Positions 55,982-64,000 of a DNA stretch of 64,000 bases are shown piece after piece. Source of the DNA: Leptospira ainlahdjerensis (GTDB lineage Bacteria; Spirochaetota; Leptospiria; Leptospirales; Leptospiraceae); NCBI RefSeq assembly GCF_016919175.1, contig NZ_JAFFPU010000029.1, positions 70,205 through 134,204 of the forward strand, in the 5' to 3' direction. The stretch's first letter is position 1. Each line of letters begins with the position of its first letter. Below the pieces are notes generated by a model, which had not been told where the DNA came from, did not search any database, and saw nothing but the letters and a program-made list of their open reading frames with translations. Made by a program: the position numbers and the translations under genes.

Positions 55982-57448
55982 TCAATTGGAAGAATTCAAA
56001 ATCAACCTGAGATAAAAGCGAATCATCTCCTCGTAGTTCGAAATCGAAATTCTTTCGTCGATCCCGTGAAATCTTTTTACGTCGTCGGGTTTGACTCGGA
56101 CCGGGAAAAAACGGAACGCGTTATCCGCAACCGCGCCGTAGTGAAGAGAATCCGTATAAGCCGAAACGATGGCCGGAGCCACGATTACATCCTTGATCGT
56201 TTCCTGGATCGAACGTCGAATCGTTTCAAATCCAACCGAATCGATTTTCGAAACGGAAGAAGGTTCGAAAATCGTATCCGGGGGAATCAGACGGATTCTT
56301 TTGTCGTTTAGAATTTTTTCGGTCCGATTCAAAACACCTTGGTGAGAATCTCCTTGAAGAATTCTAAAATTGACCGTGGCCTCGGCGTTTGCGGGAAGAA
56401 CGTTGTCTTTAAAACCGCCCGAAATTTTTGTGATCGCCGAAGTGGTGTGAAGTTGGGCTCTTGTAGAATTTTTTTCGTTCAGACGCAGTTTTAGAATCGG
56501 ACCGAAAAGCCAGAGATTGCTCATGATCCAACGGGATCCGAACTTCATTTCGGGTGCGAGCCACTGAAACGTAGTCTTTTGAACATCTCCCAAAGAAAGA
56601 GGAAACGGATTTTCCTCCATACGGGACAAACCGGAACTTAGAATTCCGATCGCGGTTTCTTTCGGAGGCATCGAAGAATGTCCTCCCTCTTTGAGATCGA
56701 CTTCGAGTCCGAGAGAAAGATAACCTTTGCCAGCGATTCCGATCAGAGCGATCGGCTTTTCGATTCCGGGAATCAAACCTTCCGCGATGATCTGACCCTC
56801 GTCCAAAACGTATTCAAAACGGATGTTTCTTTTCTTAAAAACTTCGGTGATCGCTTTGGCTCCGAGTTTTCCGTAGATAGTTTCCTCGTCCTGTCCGATC
56901 GCAATAAAAACGGAACGTTCCGGAACGTGCCCCCTTTGTATAAGAATTTCAATAGATTCTAATATAGCAAAGACGCTGCTTTTGTCGTCCCAGGCTCCTC
57001 TTCCCCAAACAAAACCGTCTCGAATTTCACCGCCGAAGGGATCGTGTGTCCATAGATTACTCGTGGACGGATCGACGTCCACGACGTCCGTGTGGGCGCA
57101 GAGAAGAATCGGTTTTAGATTCTGATTTTTACCTTCCCATTCGTAAAAAAAGGAAAAGTTGCTGACCTTCGTTTTTTTGAGCGTCGATTCGATTAAAGGA
57201 TAACTTTTGCGGAGGTGTTCGTTTAACAAAAGGAATTCGTTCGAATTCGACTTTGTATCGGTGAGAGAGGAAACCGTTTTAAAACGAACTCCCGCCGAAA
57301 GCCTTCGTAGGGCGGCGTCGATCGGAAGATTCTCCTCGGGAATCGGCTCTATTTTGGACTGAAACGAAGAAACCGAGAACGTACGAACGATCGTAAACAA
57401 AAGGAGGAGTAAAAGAACGGATAACGCAAAAAGAAGAACCTTTTTCAT
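55982..57448 (-). CDS. M20-family peptidase, PM20D1/CPS1-like
   Basis: 488 residues, N-terminal membrane anchor (~4-24). Metal-binding marks: LLCAHTDVVDVD, WGRGAWDDKSSV and GQDEETIYGKLGA; an internal dimerisation domain (~225-345) begins KGYLSLGLEVDLKEGGHSSMP; the last ligand lies near DSLHYGAVADNAFRF. Homologues act as carboxypeptidases or N-acyl-amino-acid hydrolases. It begins 2 bases after the amidohydrolase stop, so the two are one operon. The 5' control region is shared with the divergent TetR gene. Confidence 0.92.
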   Translation of the reverse strand: MKKVLLFALSVLLLLLLFTIVRTFSVSSFQSKIEPIPEENLPIDAALRRLSAGVRFKTVSSLTDTKSNSNEFLLLNEHLRKSYPLIESTLKKTKVSNFSFFYEWEGKNQNLKPILLCAHTDVVDVDPSTSNLWTHDPFGGEIRDGFVWGRGAWDDKSSVFAILESIEILIQRGHVPERSVFIAIGQDEETIYGKLGAKAITEVFKKRNIRFEYVLDEGQIIAEGLIPGIEKPIALIGIAGKGYLSLGLEVDLKEGGHSSMPPKETAIGILSSGLSRMEENPFPLSLGDVQKTTFQWLAPEMKFGSRWIMSNLWLFGPILKLRLNEKNSTRAQLHTTSAITKISGGFKDNVLPANAEATVNFRILQGDSHQGVLNRTEKILNDKRIRLIPPDTIFEPSSVSKIDSVGFETIRRSIQETIKDVIVAPAIVSAYTDSLHYGAVADNAFRFFPVRVKPDDVKRFHGIDERISISNYEEMIRFYLRLILNSSN

Positions 57449-57450
57449 GA

Positions 57451-58911
57451 TCAGTGTTTAAACTCCTTAGTCTGTTTTTCCAGCGCTAATTTACCGAGAA
57501 ACAGGGAAAGTTGTTCGAAAATAAACTTGGATTGTTGTCCCCTAAATTCTTGAACCAAAAAATCCAAATCCTTTTTGAGATACAATTTCCCCTGCGAGAC
57601 GACGGCATAAAGACTCGAAATTTTTGTAAGGTCGTTCGTCGGATCTTCTTGAAAGATTAAAAGATCCGGAGACGCCCCTTCTTGGATTGAAAAAGAAGTC
57701 TCGTTTCTGATCGCACGATTTGCGTCGACGGTCGCCATTCTCCAAACGTCGTAGGAAGGAATTCCGGCCTCCTGAAAGAGACGCATCTCCTGATGCAGAC
57801 TTGCTCCCGGAACCACAAAGGGTTGTTGTGCGTCAGAGCCCAGATAAAGAGCGGCGCCCGCTCGAAAGAGTTTTAACAACAAGGATTTCTTTTTCAAAAT
57901 CGCGGTCTGAACGTGATTTTGAAGATATTCTTTTTCTATGGATCGATACGCAGGAATTCCAATTTCCGGATTCCAGACTACTTCCCTATAAAAACGGGGC
58001 ATCAAAGCTACGGCGGAATCCTCCTTAGCGGCTTCGTAATCGGAAAAGAGTAAAATCCGTTCGGACGCGACTAACGTAGGAGTATTCGCAATCTTGTTTT
58101 TGACAGAATGTTTTACTATGTCGTTTAACAATTTTTCGTTCACTTCGTTCCAATCCGATCCTCGATTTAAGACGTTGTCCCTTTTTAGGGAAGCGGGTCT
58201 CGGAATCCCGAAAAAATGCTGAACGTCCGGAATTTTAGATTCTTCGTAAGTCATTCCGTAAGGAACGTGACCGATCACGGGAAGCCCTTCCTTGTTTGCA
58301 GTTTCGACTAACGCACGTATTATCGGAACGTTTAGATTTTCATAGGATTTGATACAATCCGCGCCTTTTTTTTTAAGCGCGCGGACCGCTTCCGAGGCCT
58401 CTTCCGGAGAATTGACGAGGATTGAATTTTTCCATCTTGGAATTCCCGAAGTAACGAAAGCGTCGCAGGAAAAGATCCTAGGTCCAAAAAAATCTCCATC
58501 TTCGATTCCTTTTCTTGCGTAGGGGACGGCGGTTCCGTCGATATCGCCGGCGATTCTAACGCTCGTAACTCCGTGAGAAAGATAAAGGAGCGAAAAGTAA
58601 GGAATCAGATCCAAAAGATTGTGAGGAGGAAGATGTGCGTGCATATCTACGATTCCAGGAGTTGCCGTCATACCTGAAAATTCGGAAGAACTCCCGTAAT
58701 GAACTTTTCTGATTTTGAAAATCCGACCGTTTCTAAATTCGAGACTGAGATTGGAAAAATTCTTACGATCCGGATTAAAAACACGAATCTGATCCAAAAC
58801 AAAATCCTCTTTTGGATGGATTCCGATCACCGGATACGATAAGGATCTCCAAAAAATCAGAATCAAACCGGATAGGACGCACAAGAATGTGATGATTATT
58901 TTTTGTTTCAT
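57451..58911 (-). CDS. amidohydrolase-superfamily metallohydrolase
   Basis: 486 residues. N-terminal membrane anchor (~5-22). TPGIVDMHAHLPPHNL gives the HxH metal pair, GADCIKSYENL the bridging lysine, VIGHVPYG and VQHFFG the two further histidines, and LYLGSDAQQP the final aspartate, so all ligands are present. It resembles imidazolonepropionase/prolidase-type peptidases that act on dipeptides. First gene of an operon with the M20 peptidase. Operator-like repeats precede it, shared with the TetR gene. Confidence 0.92.
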   Translation of the reverse strand: MKQKIIITFLCVLSGLILIFWRSLSYPVIGIHPKEDFVLDQIRVFNPDRKNFSNLSLEFRNGRIFKIRKVHYGSSSEFSGMTATPGIVDMHAHLPPHNLLDLIPYFSLLYLSHGVTSVRIAGDIDGTAVPYARKGIEDGDFFGPRIFSCDAFVTSGIPRWKNSILVNSPEEASEAVRALKKKGADCIKSYENLNVPIIRALVETANKEGLPVIGHVPYGMTYEESKIPDVQHFFGIPRPASLKRDNVLNRGSDWNEVNEKLLNDIVKHSVKNKIANTPTLVASERILLFSDYEAAKEDSAVALMPRFYREVVWNPEIGIPAYRSIEKEYLQNHVQTAILKKKSLLLKLFRAGAALYLGSDAQQPFVVPGASLHQEMRLFQEAGIPSYDVWRMATVDANRAIRNETSFSIQEGASPDLLIFQEDPTNDLTKISSLYAVVSQGKLYLKKDLDFLVQEFRGQQSKFIFEQLSLFLGKLALEKQTKEFKH

Positions 58912-58934
58912 AAAGTTCCCCGCAATCTACAAAA

Positions 58935-58983
58935 GTGAGATATCCTCATTTTTTAAAGTTTTATAATCATGAGGAATCCTCAT
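58935..58983. promoter_or_regulatory. divergent promoter with two operator-like repeats
   Basis: ATGAGGA-A-TCCTCAT at 58969-58983 is a perfect inverted repeat; 12 of 15 bases recur at 58935-58949. TATAAT (58962-58967) for the TetR gene lies directly before the perfect repeat, and TTTTATAA is readable for the opposite strand. This suits a TetR dimer repressing itself and the hydrolase operon. Confidence 0.6.
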
Positions 58984-59009
58984 TTTTATGTCAAGAATGA
59001 TTTGATTGA

Positions 59010-59690
59010 ATGAAAAAAGAAAGAATTGAGGATGGCGGAATGGACGGAGAGTCAGTTTTACTTGCGAGGGCCAAGCCGGTTCAGAAAAGAGCTCGGGCAA
59101 AGCAGGAATCGATATTGAATTCCGCCAGAGAATTAATTCTAAAGGTAGGCCCGGATCGTTTTACTCTACAGGAAATTGCGGACTATATCGGTTCTCCGAT
59201 CGGGACGATTTACCGTTATTATTCGGGAAAACCCGCGATCTTAAGGGCCATCGCGCAGTCTTATCTCGAAACGCTTCGTTCGGATCTCGAAAGAGAACTC
59301 CGTCAATACCGGGAAAAAAATCCTGACGAAATTCAATTCCAGAGGGTGATCAAAAAAATCCTGGAACTTTTTGAAAAGGCGTATTCGAACGACCCGGTTT
59401 TCCAGATCGTCTGGAGCGGTTCGCAGGCTTATCCGACTCTTCGAGAATTGGATCTGGAGGACACAAGAAAGAATGCTGAAATCATCGCCGACTCGATAGA
59501 GTGTTTCGTTCCTAAGATGAAAAAACAGAGATTGATGGATCTTTGTATTCTCGTTTGCGACTCGATCGGAAGTGCGCTTCGGCTCACTTCGATGATGGAA
59601 GAAAAAGAAAAAAGAGGGGTTCTTTTGCAATTACGGGGAATGATAACGAACCACCTCTATATGGCTTATAAGAGTTTTGGACCCGATTGA
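59010..59690 (+). CDS. TetR/AcrR-family transcriptional regulator
   Basis: 226 residues. After a charged N-terminus (~1-30), the DNA-binding domain is KQESILNSARELILKVGPDRFTLQEIADYIGSPIGTIYRYYSGKPAILRAIAQ split as helices 1-4. The remaining ~140 residues are the helical ligand domain, with no known inducer. Divergent from the amidohydrolase-M20 operon, 98 bases apart, with inverted repeats between; it most likely represses that operon and itself. Confidence 0.9.
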   Translation: MKKERIEDGGMDGESVLLARAKPVQKRARAKQESILNSARELILKVGPDRFTLQEIADYIGSPIGTIYRYYSGKPAILRAIAQSYLETLRSDLERELRQYREKNPDEIQFQRVIKKILELFEKAYSNDPVFQIVWSGSQAYPTLRELDLEDTRKNAEIIADSIECFVPKMKKQRLMDLCILVCDSIGSALRLTSMMEEKEKRGVLLQLRGMITNHLYMAYKSFGPD

Positions 59691-59711
59691 GTAATTTGTT
59701 TTTTTAGGAAT

Positions 59712-60077
59712 TTAATTTTTGCCGAAATCAGAGACGGGAGTTTTTAAAAACAAATTCATTCCACCGATCACGGAACCGAAAATCAGACTCGCGACTACGA
59801 GAGGAATTAAGTGTTGATAGTTTCCAGGAATGACGACTAACGCGATCAGCCAGGGAAGATTCATAATTTCTGTAAAAATCAGAGCGGTCCAGAATTTCGA
59901 AAACCCGCTTTCTACGAGGCTGACTATCATACCGCAGGAAAACCAAAAAAGAATCGATTGAACTAACATCCAAGTCCCCACGTTCGGATCCGCAAAACCC
60001 ACGAGCAGTCCTTCTAAAATTCCTGAAATAATCCCGATTACGAAAGCGTTTCTCCAACGAATTTGATTTCGATTCAT
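59712..60077 (-). CDS. small four-helix membrane protein, unknown function
   Basis: 121 residues, four hydrophobic helices (NAFVIGIISGILEGLLVGF, MLVQSILFWFSCGMIVSLV, LPWLIALVVIP, HLIPLVVASLIFGSVIGGMN). The small loops contain no motif. AGGAGC precedes the ATG. It ends 21 bases from the end of the TetR gene, tail-to-tail. No family recognised. Confidence 0.78.
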   Translation of the reverse strand: MNRNQIRWRNAFVIGIISGILEGLLVGFADPNVGTWMLVQSILFWFSCGMIVSLVESGFSKFWTALIFTEIMNLPWLIALVVIPGNYQHLIPLVVASLIFGSVIGGMNLFLKTPVSDFGKN

Positions 60078-60397
60078 ACAAGCTCCTTTTTTCTTTGTTG
60101 AGAATTTCGATTCACGTGCCTTCGTAAAATGAAATTCGTTTCCATAAGATATTTTATCGATAAGGAATATGCAGTCTTTCTAAAGTATTCGTCGAAAGGT
60201 GTCATATATCGGTTTTATCCCTTTTTTCGAGTCTGTTTCCTGCTATACCGTAAAATAGAATCAACCGTCTTTATTTAGGAATCAATATCCAATAAAAGGG
60301 AGTGAACGTAGATTCGATTCCAAATTCATGAGCAAGCGAGCTTTTTAACCTTGTTGTATTCCAAAGAAAAAGCAAGGGAAACGCCGGGAGCGAAAAC
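60078..60397. other. intergenic region before the thioesterase
   Basis: Divergent, A+T-rich, no gene. It contains the 10-base palindrome TTATCGATAA (near 60148) and TATACCGTAAAAT-type AT-rich boxes that could serve as promoters. No repeat copy. Confidence 0.45.
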
Positions 60398-60850
60398 ATG
60401 CAGAATTTGAACGCAGAATCCAAACTTCTTAAAACACAGGAATATTTTACGGAAGTCCGCTGGCAGGAAATCGATCAGAATCAACACGTAAACAACATCG
60501 TCTTTCTCGGATATTTTGACGAAGCGAGGTTTCGAGCTATGGTTCAATCGGGTGTGGATATGAATCGTCTGCTCAAGGAGTTTGGAATCAGCCCGGTTGT
60601 CACCAAAATCGAATTGGAATACAAAAACGAACTCACCTATCCGGAAAAGATCCGAATCGACTCCAAAATCAGATTCGAAGGAAAAATAAAAGCCTTTCAC
60701 GATCAATACGCATATCGTCTTTCGGACGGAAAACTCGTGGCGGTGTGCCTCGCGCACTGGTTTTTTATGGACATTCATAAGCGAAAGCCGGTCGCTCTCG
60801 CACAAATCGGAATCGATTCCGTAAATCCTGAAATGTCCTCGTTAAATTAG
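60398..60850 (+). CDS. hotdog-fold acyl-CoA thioesterase
   Basis: 150 residues. VRWQEIDQNQHVNNIVFLGYFDEARFRAM has the QHVNN version of the 4HBT motif with the acidic residue upstream; SPVVTKIELEYKNELTYPEK-like strands follow. It belongs to the same broad family as the gene at 45972 but is only distantly similar. GGGAG lies 8 bases before the ATG. Closed by a very strong terminator shared with the convergent patatin gene. Confidence 0.88.
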   Translation: MQNLNAESKLLKTQEYFTEVRWQEIDQNQHVNNIVFLGYFDEARFRAMVQSGVDMNRLLKEFGISPVVTKIELEYKNELTYPEKIRIDSKIRFEGKIKAFHDQYAYRLSDGKLVAVCLAHWFFMDIHKRKPVALAQIGIDSVNPEMSSLN

Positions 60851-60894
60851 AATTTTATAATTTACTGTTGTTTTGTTTTTCGATTTGGACGAAT

Positions 60895-60928
60895 GCGCGC
60901 GTTTTTATAAAACGCGCGCCGTTTTTTT
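60895..60928 (+). terminator. strong terminator after the thioesterase
   Basis: Perfect 11-bp stem GCGCGCGTTTT / AAAACGCGCGC with a 3-base loop, then seven Ts. Confidence 0.9.
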
Positions 60929-60939
60929 GGAGCCGAGAA

Positions 60940-61920
60940 TTATAGAATTTTCCAACCCTTGTCTTTGAGTTTGTTTTTAAAATGCGAAAACTCTTCTTTG
61001 ATGGAAGCGACCGCCTTAAAACCGGCTTCGATGCCTCGATTGACTGAGCGCGTGAGTTTTTCGGCGCTCGTGGTCACCATCGTCAATTCTTGATAGGTCG
61101 GAGCGACCACCTTGATACGAACGTCCTTGGGAGGATGTTGGATGATTTGCATCGCGCGGTTGTACATCGTATGGTGTACTTTTGTGATCATGTGATGGAG
61201 TTTTTTGTTGGAAGGATACGCGAGCCAGCCTTCGAGTTTTGAAATCGGACTTGAGAATTCGTCTTGATTGTTATTTAATACAACCGTAATGTCTTTATAA
61301 CCCGCCTCGATCACCTTTTCGAGAGGGATCGGATCCGCGATTCCTCCGTCCCCGTAAAACTGACCGTCCAATTTCCATTTTCCGCGGGTTGCGATCGGAA
61401 GAGAGGTCGCCGCTTTGAGGAGATTGAGAGCGTTGGACGCCGATGTCTTTATATACTCGGCTTGAAGTTTTGCCAAATTTGTGACTACCACATAGAGAGG
61501 CGGGGCTTCTTTTTTATCGAAGTTTTCGGAAGGAAGGCGGTATTTTTCACCGAAAATATAGTCGATGAGATATTCCTGATCTAAGAGGGTTTTTCCTTTA
61601 AAGGGATGAAAAAAAGAAATAAATTTATTTCCAATGAGTTCCTTTTTCCAGATATCCAGAATTTTAAGGGATTCTTCATAACTCTGCTCGTAACCGGTTG
61701 CGTAGTAGGCGGCCGAACAAGAACCGGAGGAAACTCCTACGATAAGATCAAAATGTGTGGAGGGAATGTATTGGTGGAGAGCGGCTAAAACTCCGCCTGC
61801 AAAAGAACCCTTCATTCCGCCGCCGGCGACGATCAGCGCCGTGGATTTTTTTCCGGGTTTAGGAAGGGTATTGTTGTCCCTCTTAAAGGATTCTTTTCCG
61901 GGCGTAAAGTAGGAGCTCAT
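60940..61920 (-). CDS. patatin-like phospholipase
   Basis: 326 residues. ALIVAGGGMKGSFAGGVLAAL forms the oxyanion loop, GVSSG the nucleophile elbow (Ser64), and FYGDGGIADPIPL the catalytic Asp of the Ser-Asp dyad. Residues 100-200 include helical segments characteristic of bacterial patatins; the C-terminal third is helical and basic. Acts on phospholipids or other esters. No signal peptide, so cytoplasmic or exported by an unseen route. Single gene, convergent with the thioesterase. Confidence 0.92.
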   Translation of the reverse strand: MSSYFTPGKESFKRDNNTLPKPGKKSTALIVAGGGMKGSFAGGVLAALHQYIPSTHFDLIVGVSSGSCSAAYYATGYEQSYEESLKILDIWKKELIGNKFISFFHPFKGKTLLDQEYLIDYIFGEKYRLPSENFDKKEAPPLYVVVTNLAKLQAEYIKTSASNALNLLKAATSLPIATRGKWKLDGQFYGDGGIADPIPLEKVIEAGYKDITVVLNNNQDEFSSPISKLEGWLAYPSNKKLHHMITKVHHTMYNRAMQIIQHPPKDVRIKVVAPTYQELTMVTTSAEKLTRSVNRGIEAGFKAVASIKEEFSHFKNKLKDKGWKIL

Positions 61921-62264
61921 ACGAGCAAATTTTAGGAAAGGAGAATTCTTTCAATGAGATATCCGATTCTTTAGATCGAATTTTGAAGTTTCCCTTGGAG
62001 AAGCCGAACTTCAGACTCAGAACCGAGAATGAATCCGTGACGTCTAACGATTCTAAGATACGAATTGATCGAAAAAAACAAAAAAACGATTTCGGATCGA
62101 ACCGGAAAAGGATACATTTCGAAATTGGACCGCACAAAATTCGAGTTGATCGTAATCCGATTTTGAACTTTTTTTGGCGGATCGACCTGAGATTCGAAAG
62201 AAGATCTTCGGATCTGCAGAATTCGAACTTCTACTCAAAAAAATATTCTAAGAGAGGGGAAAAA
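61921..62264. other. leader region before the outer-membrane protein
   Basis: Divergent region, Lys/Arg-rich open frames but no gene supported. AGAGAGGGGA immediately before ATG 62265 is a strong ribosome binding site. Confidence 0.5.
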
Positions 62265-63257
62265 ATGCGAAAGAATAAAACCCGTTTTCTTTTTCAAAAA
62301 ACATCCTTGTGGAGAGGAGCGATTTTTCTCTTTCTTTGGTTCCATTGGAATCCGCTTCTCGCGGAGGCAAAAGAAGAATCGGTTCCCGTCGAAAAGAAAA
62401 AATCAAAATTCGAAATTCTCATCAAAAGACAAACCTACCAATGGACACCTTACGATTATACTTCCTATTCGGAACATTCTCCCTTTGAGAATTCGGTCAA
62501 AACGGAATCGGTCAAACAAAACCAAAAGGTTCTCATTCCCTTAACGTTTCGTTACGAAAATCCTGAGAAAAAATTTAGAATCGAAATTTCTGCATTCGAA
62601 GTGGAGTTGGCGAACGCAAATACGAACGTAACAGAAAATTCCGCCGGAAGTTTTCAAGTTCGAAGACAATACTTGAATCCGATGCTACGATCCGAGGCTG
62701 AATTGAATTATTATAAAATTCTAAACTTAACAGAAGATTGGAAATTGTTTGCCGGTGTCGGAATCCGAAATATCAACAAATACAAATACGGCTATTATCT
62801 GCGTGAAGGAAGATATCAGGAATACTTTTATACATACGGCCCTCAACTCGTTTTGAATACGGAATACAAACTCTGGAAAGAAATTTCCGTTCACTTGGGC
62901 CTCGATCTTTTCTACACGCAAGGGAATCGATTTTATAAAGAACAGATGTTACTTCCGGATTCCGTCGTAGTCTCGAACGGAAACGCAGGAGTCCAAGGAA
63001 TCTATCGAGGATATGAAATCGATCTTTCTTTGAGTTATCGAATTTTAGAATCGGTGAAATTTTTTGCCGGTTACAACTATATCTATTCTTACTTTAGTTA
63101 TTACGGATTCAAACAAACGGATTTGAGTATTGGGAATCCGCAAACAAGTCCGTTTCCCACACAAGGAAGCCACATTCCAACCATTTCTCATCCCGTTCGT
63201 TCGGGGAATCATGATATTTTACAGGGCTTTTATCTGGGAGCTTCCGTGACCTTTTGA
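62265..63257 (+). CDS. outer-membrane beta-barrel protein, unknown function
   Basis: 330 residues from ATG 62265 (GAGGGGA upstream); the frame is open to 61983 but that extension is unlikely. Signal peptide to ~38 (NPLLAEA). From ~55 on there are regularly spaced aromatic strands: LIKRQTYQWTPYDYTSYSEH, YLNPMLRSEAELNYYKIL, FAGVGIRNINKYKYGYYLRE and YEIDLSLSYRILESVKFFAGYNYIYS. It ends QGFYLGASVTF with a C-terminal Phe, as in BAM-inserted barrels. Family not recognised; probably a 12- to 14-stranded porin-like protein. Confidence 0.82.
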   Translation: MRKNKTRFLFQKTSLWRGAIFLFLWFHWNPLLAEAKEESVPVEKKKSKFEILIKRQTYQWTPYDYTSYSEHSPFENSVKTESVKQNQKVLIPLTFRYENPEKKFRIEISAFEVELANANTNVTENSAGSFQVRRQYLNPMLRSEAELNYYKILNLTEDWKLFAGVGIRNINKYKYGYYLREGRYQEYFYTYGPQLVLNTEYKLWKEISVHLGLDLFYTQGNRFYKEQMLLPDSVVVSNGNAGVQGIYRGYEIDLSLSYRILESVKFFAGYNYIYSYFSYYGFKQTDLSIGNPQTSPFPTQGSHIPTISHPVRSGNHDILQGFYLGASVTF

Positions 63258-64000
63258 GAAGAGGAAAAAAAGCTCTCTACAAATAGATATTATCCAATAG
63301 GATTCTTTTATTCGCCGATTATCGCCGAGCGGCTCTTTCGTTCTGAAAAAAAAAGTAAAACTCTCTTCGGAGTTTGATAGAATGATATTCTTATTTGTTA
63401 TACGTTATACAACGTCGATCCGCTTTGTGTTTGGGCGTTGTCTGAAACGTTCGATTCTGATTTTAAGGGGGCGAAAAATCCGAGATAATTCGCTCGTTTG
63501 GATTTGGGTCCGAAATCTCTTCGGATTTTTTCGAAAAAGATCGAATGGAAGCAAATTATAGAACGTGATATTTAGAAAACAATCCTCTTTTGATTCTACT
63601 TCGAGACAATCAGGCCATAGCAAAATAGAGAGGGAATCATGGAAAACTACGAGACGATTTCGAAAGAGGAAAGGTTTGAAAGTTTACTTCCGAATTGTAA
63701 ATTCATTCTCTTTCTTTTACAAAAAACCGAATCTTTTAAATATTAGATATATTCTGAAAAACGAATATACTATTTCACTGGTTCTGATTTTTTGGGTGAC
63801 GGGCAAGATGGGGCAGACTGTAAATAAACTGTTCATAAGTTCCGAAGAGGTTTTTGCAAAATTCAAAAAGTTATTTCCAAAAATGAAAGAATTAGAAAGA
63901 AAGCTTCGCTTTTGTGAAAGAATTTGTCCGGATCCTTTTTTTAGAAAAACCTCTAAAATTCGGCTAATTTTTTTAAAAAGGGTTTGACCGGTCGAGAGAC
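63258..64000. other. A+T-rich end of window, no firm gene
   Basis: Two short plus-strand frames overlap here: a 35-codon one from ATG 63639 with AGAGGGA upstream, and a 140-codon one (63565-63987) without a ribosome binding site but with a protein-like tail (GQTVNKLFISSEEVFAKF). Neither can be confirmed from sequence alone. Confidence 0.45.

Noticed and set aside
61983..62264. N-terminal extension of the outer-membrane protein
   Set aside because: ATG 62265 has a strong ribosome binding site and a normal signal peptide; the extension is Lys/Arg-rich and would bury the signal.

Overview
The window reads as a Leptospira chromosome segment. Three things point there: spirochaete-style gene content (FecR-domain protein, DUF1554 lipoprotein, several PAS, GGDEF, SpoIIE and MCP signalling proteins, 2Fe-2S adenylate cyclase), a moderate-to-low GC content (low 40s percent judged by eye, not computed), and frequent TTG and GTG starts. 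The DUF1554 gene and the many intergenic repeats suggest the pathogenic side of the genus. Species cannot be fixed from the sequence alone. No tRNA, rRNA, CRISPR array, prophage or complete IS was seen. The only RNA gene is RNase P RNA (rnpB).

Layout. 1-5.6 kb: end of an aminotransferase gene, murI, a FecR-domain protein, purM and a ClC-type chloride transporter. 5.6-9.4 kb: a DUF1554 lipoprotein between two 95-bp direct repeats, then two tandem PAS-GGDEF diguanylate cyclases. 10-14 kb: a tightly overlapping set, mutL, VTT/DedA membrane protein, small Cys-rich protein and rarA, facing a 56-codon gene with a perfect Shine-Dalgarno. 14.6-20 kb: hisC, a small protein, M48 protease plus YjgN-like membrane protein, and a ferredoxin-adenylate cyclase fusion. 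20-27 kb: a receiver-EAL protein, a stand-alone receiver and a 1480-residue multi-PAS histidine kinase. 27-37.5 kb: outer-membrane barrel, chemoreceptor, thiopurine methyltransferase, HExxH protein, SpoIIE phosphatase and enoyl-CoA hydratase. 38-44.8 kb: DUF192, DUF3332, MBOAT acyltransferase, PilZ, ECF sigma with a putative anti-sigma, TPR proteins and HPF. 44.9-46.4 kb: rnpB, a 57-bp VNTR and a thioesterase. 47-52 kb: DoxX, C69/secernin-like hydrolase, TerC, peroxiredoxin-like protein and DEAD-box helicase. 52-64 kb: UspA, a divergent sigma-like protein, a second chemoreceptor, an M20/amidohydrolase pair divergent from a TetR regulator, a thioesterase, a patatin and another outer-membrane protein.

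Two themes stand out. The first is second-messenger and phosphorelay signalling: two c-di-GMP synthases, one EAL protein, one PilZ protein, one cAMP cyclase with an iron-sulfur domain, a giant kinase with two related receivers, a SpoIIE phosphatase, two chemoreceptors, one clear ECF sigma and one sigma-like protein. The second is a population of non-coding repeats. At least seven GC-rich elements of about 130-180 bp and a separate 95-bp repeat pair share a 14-bp palindrome whose arms change together. They occupy most of the larger gene-free stretches and are the least explained part of the window.
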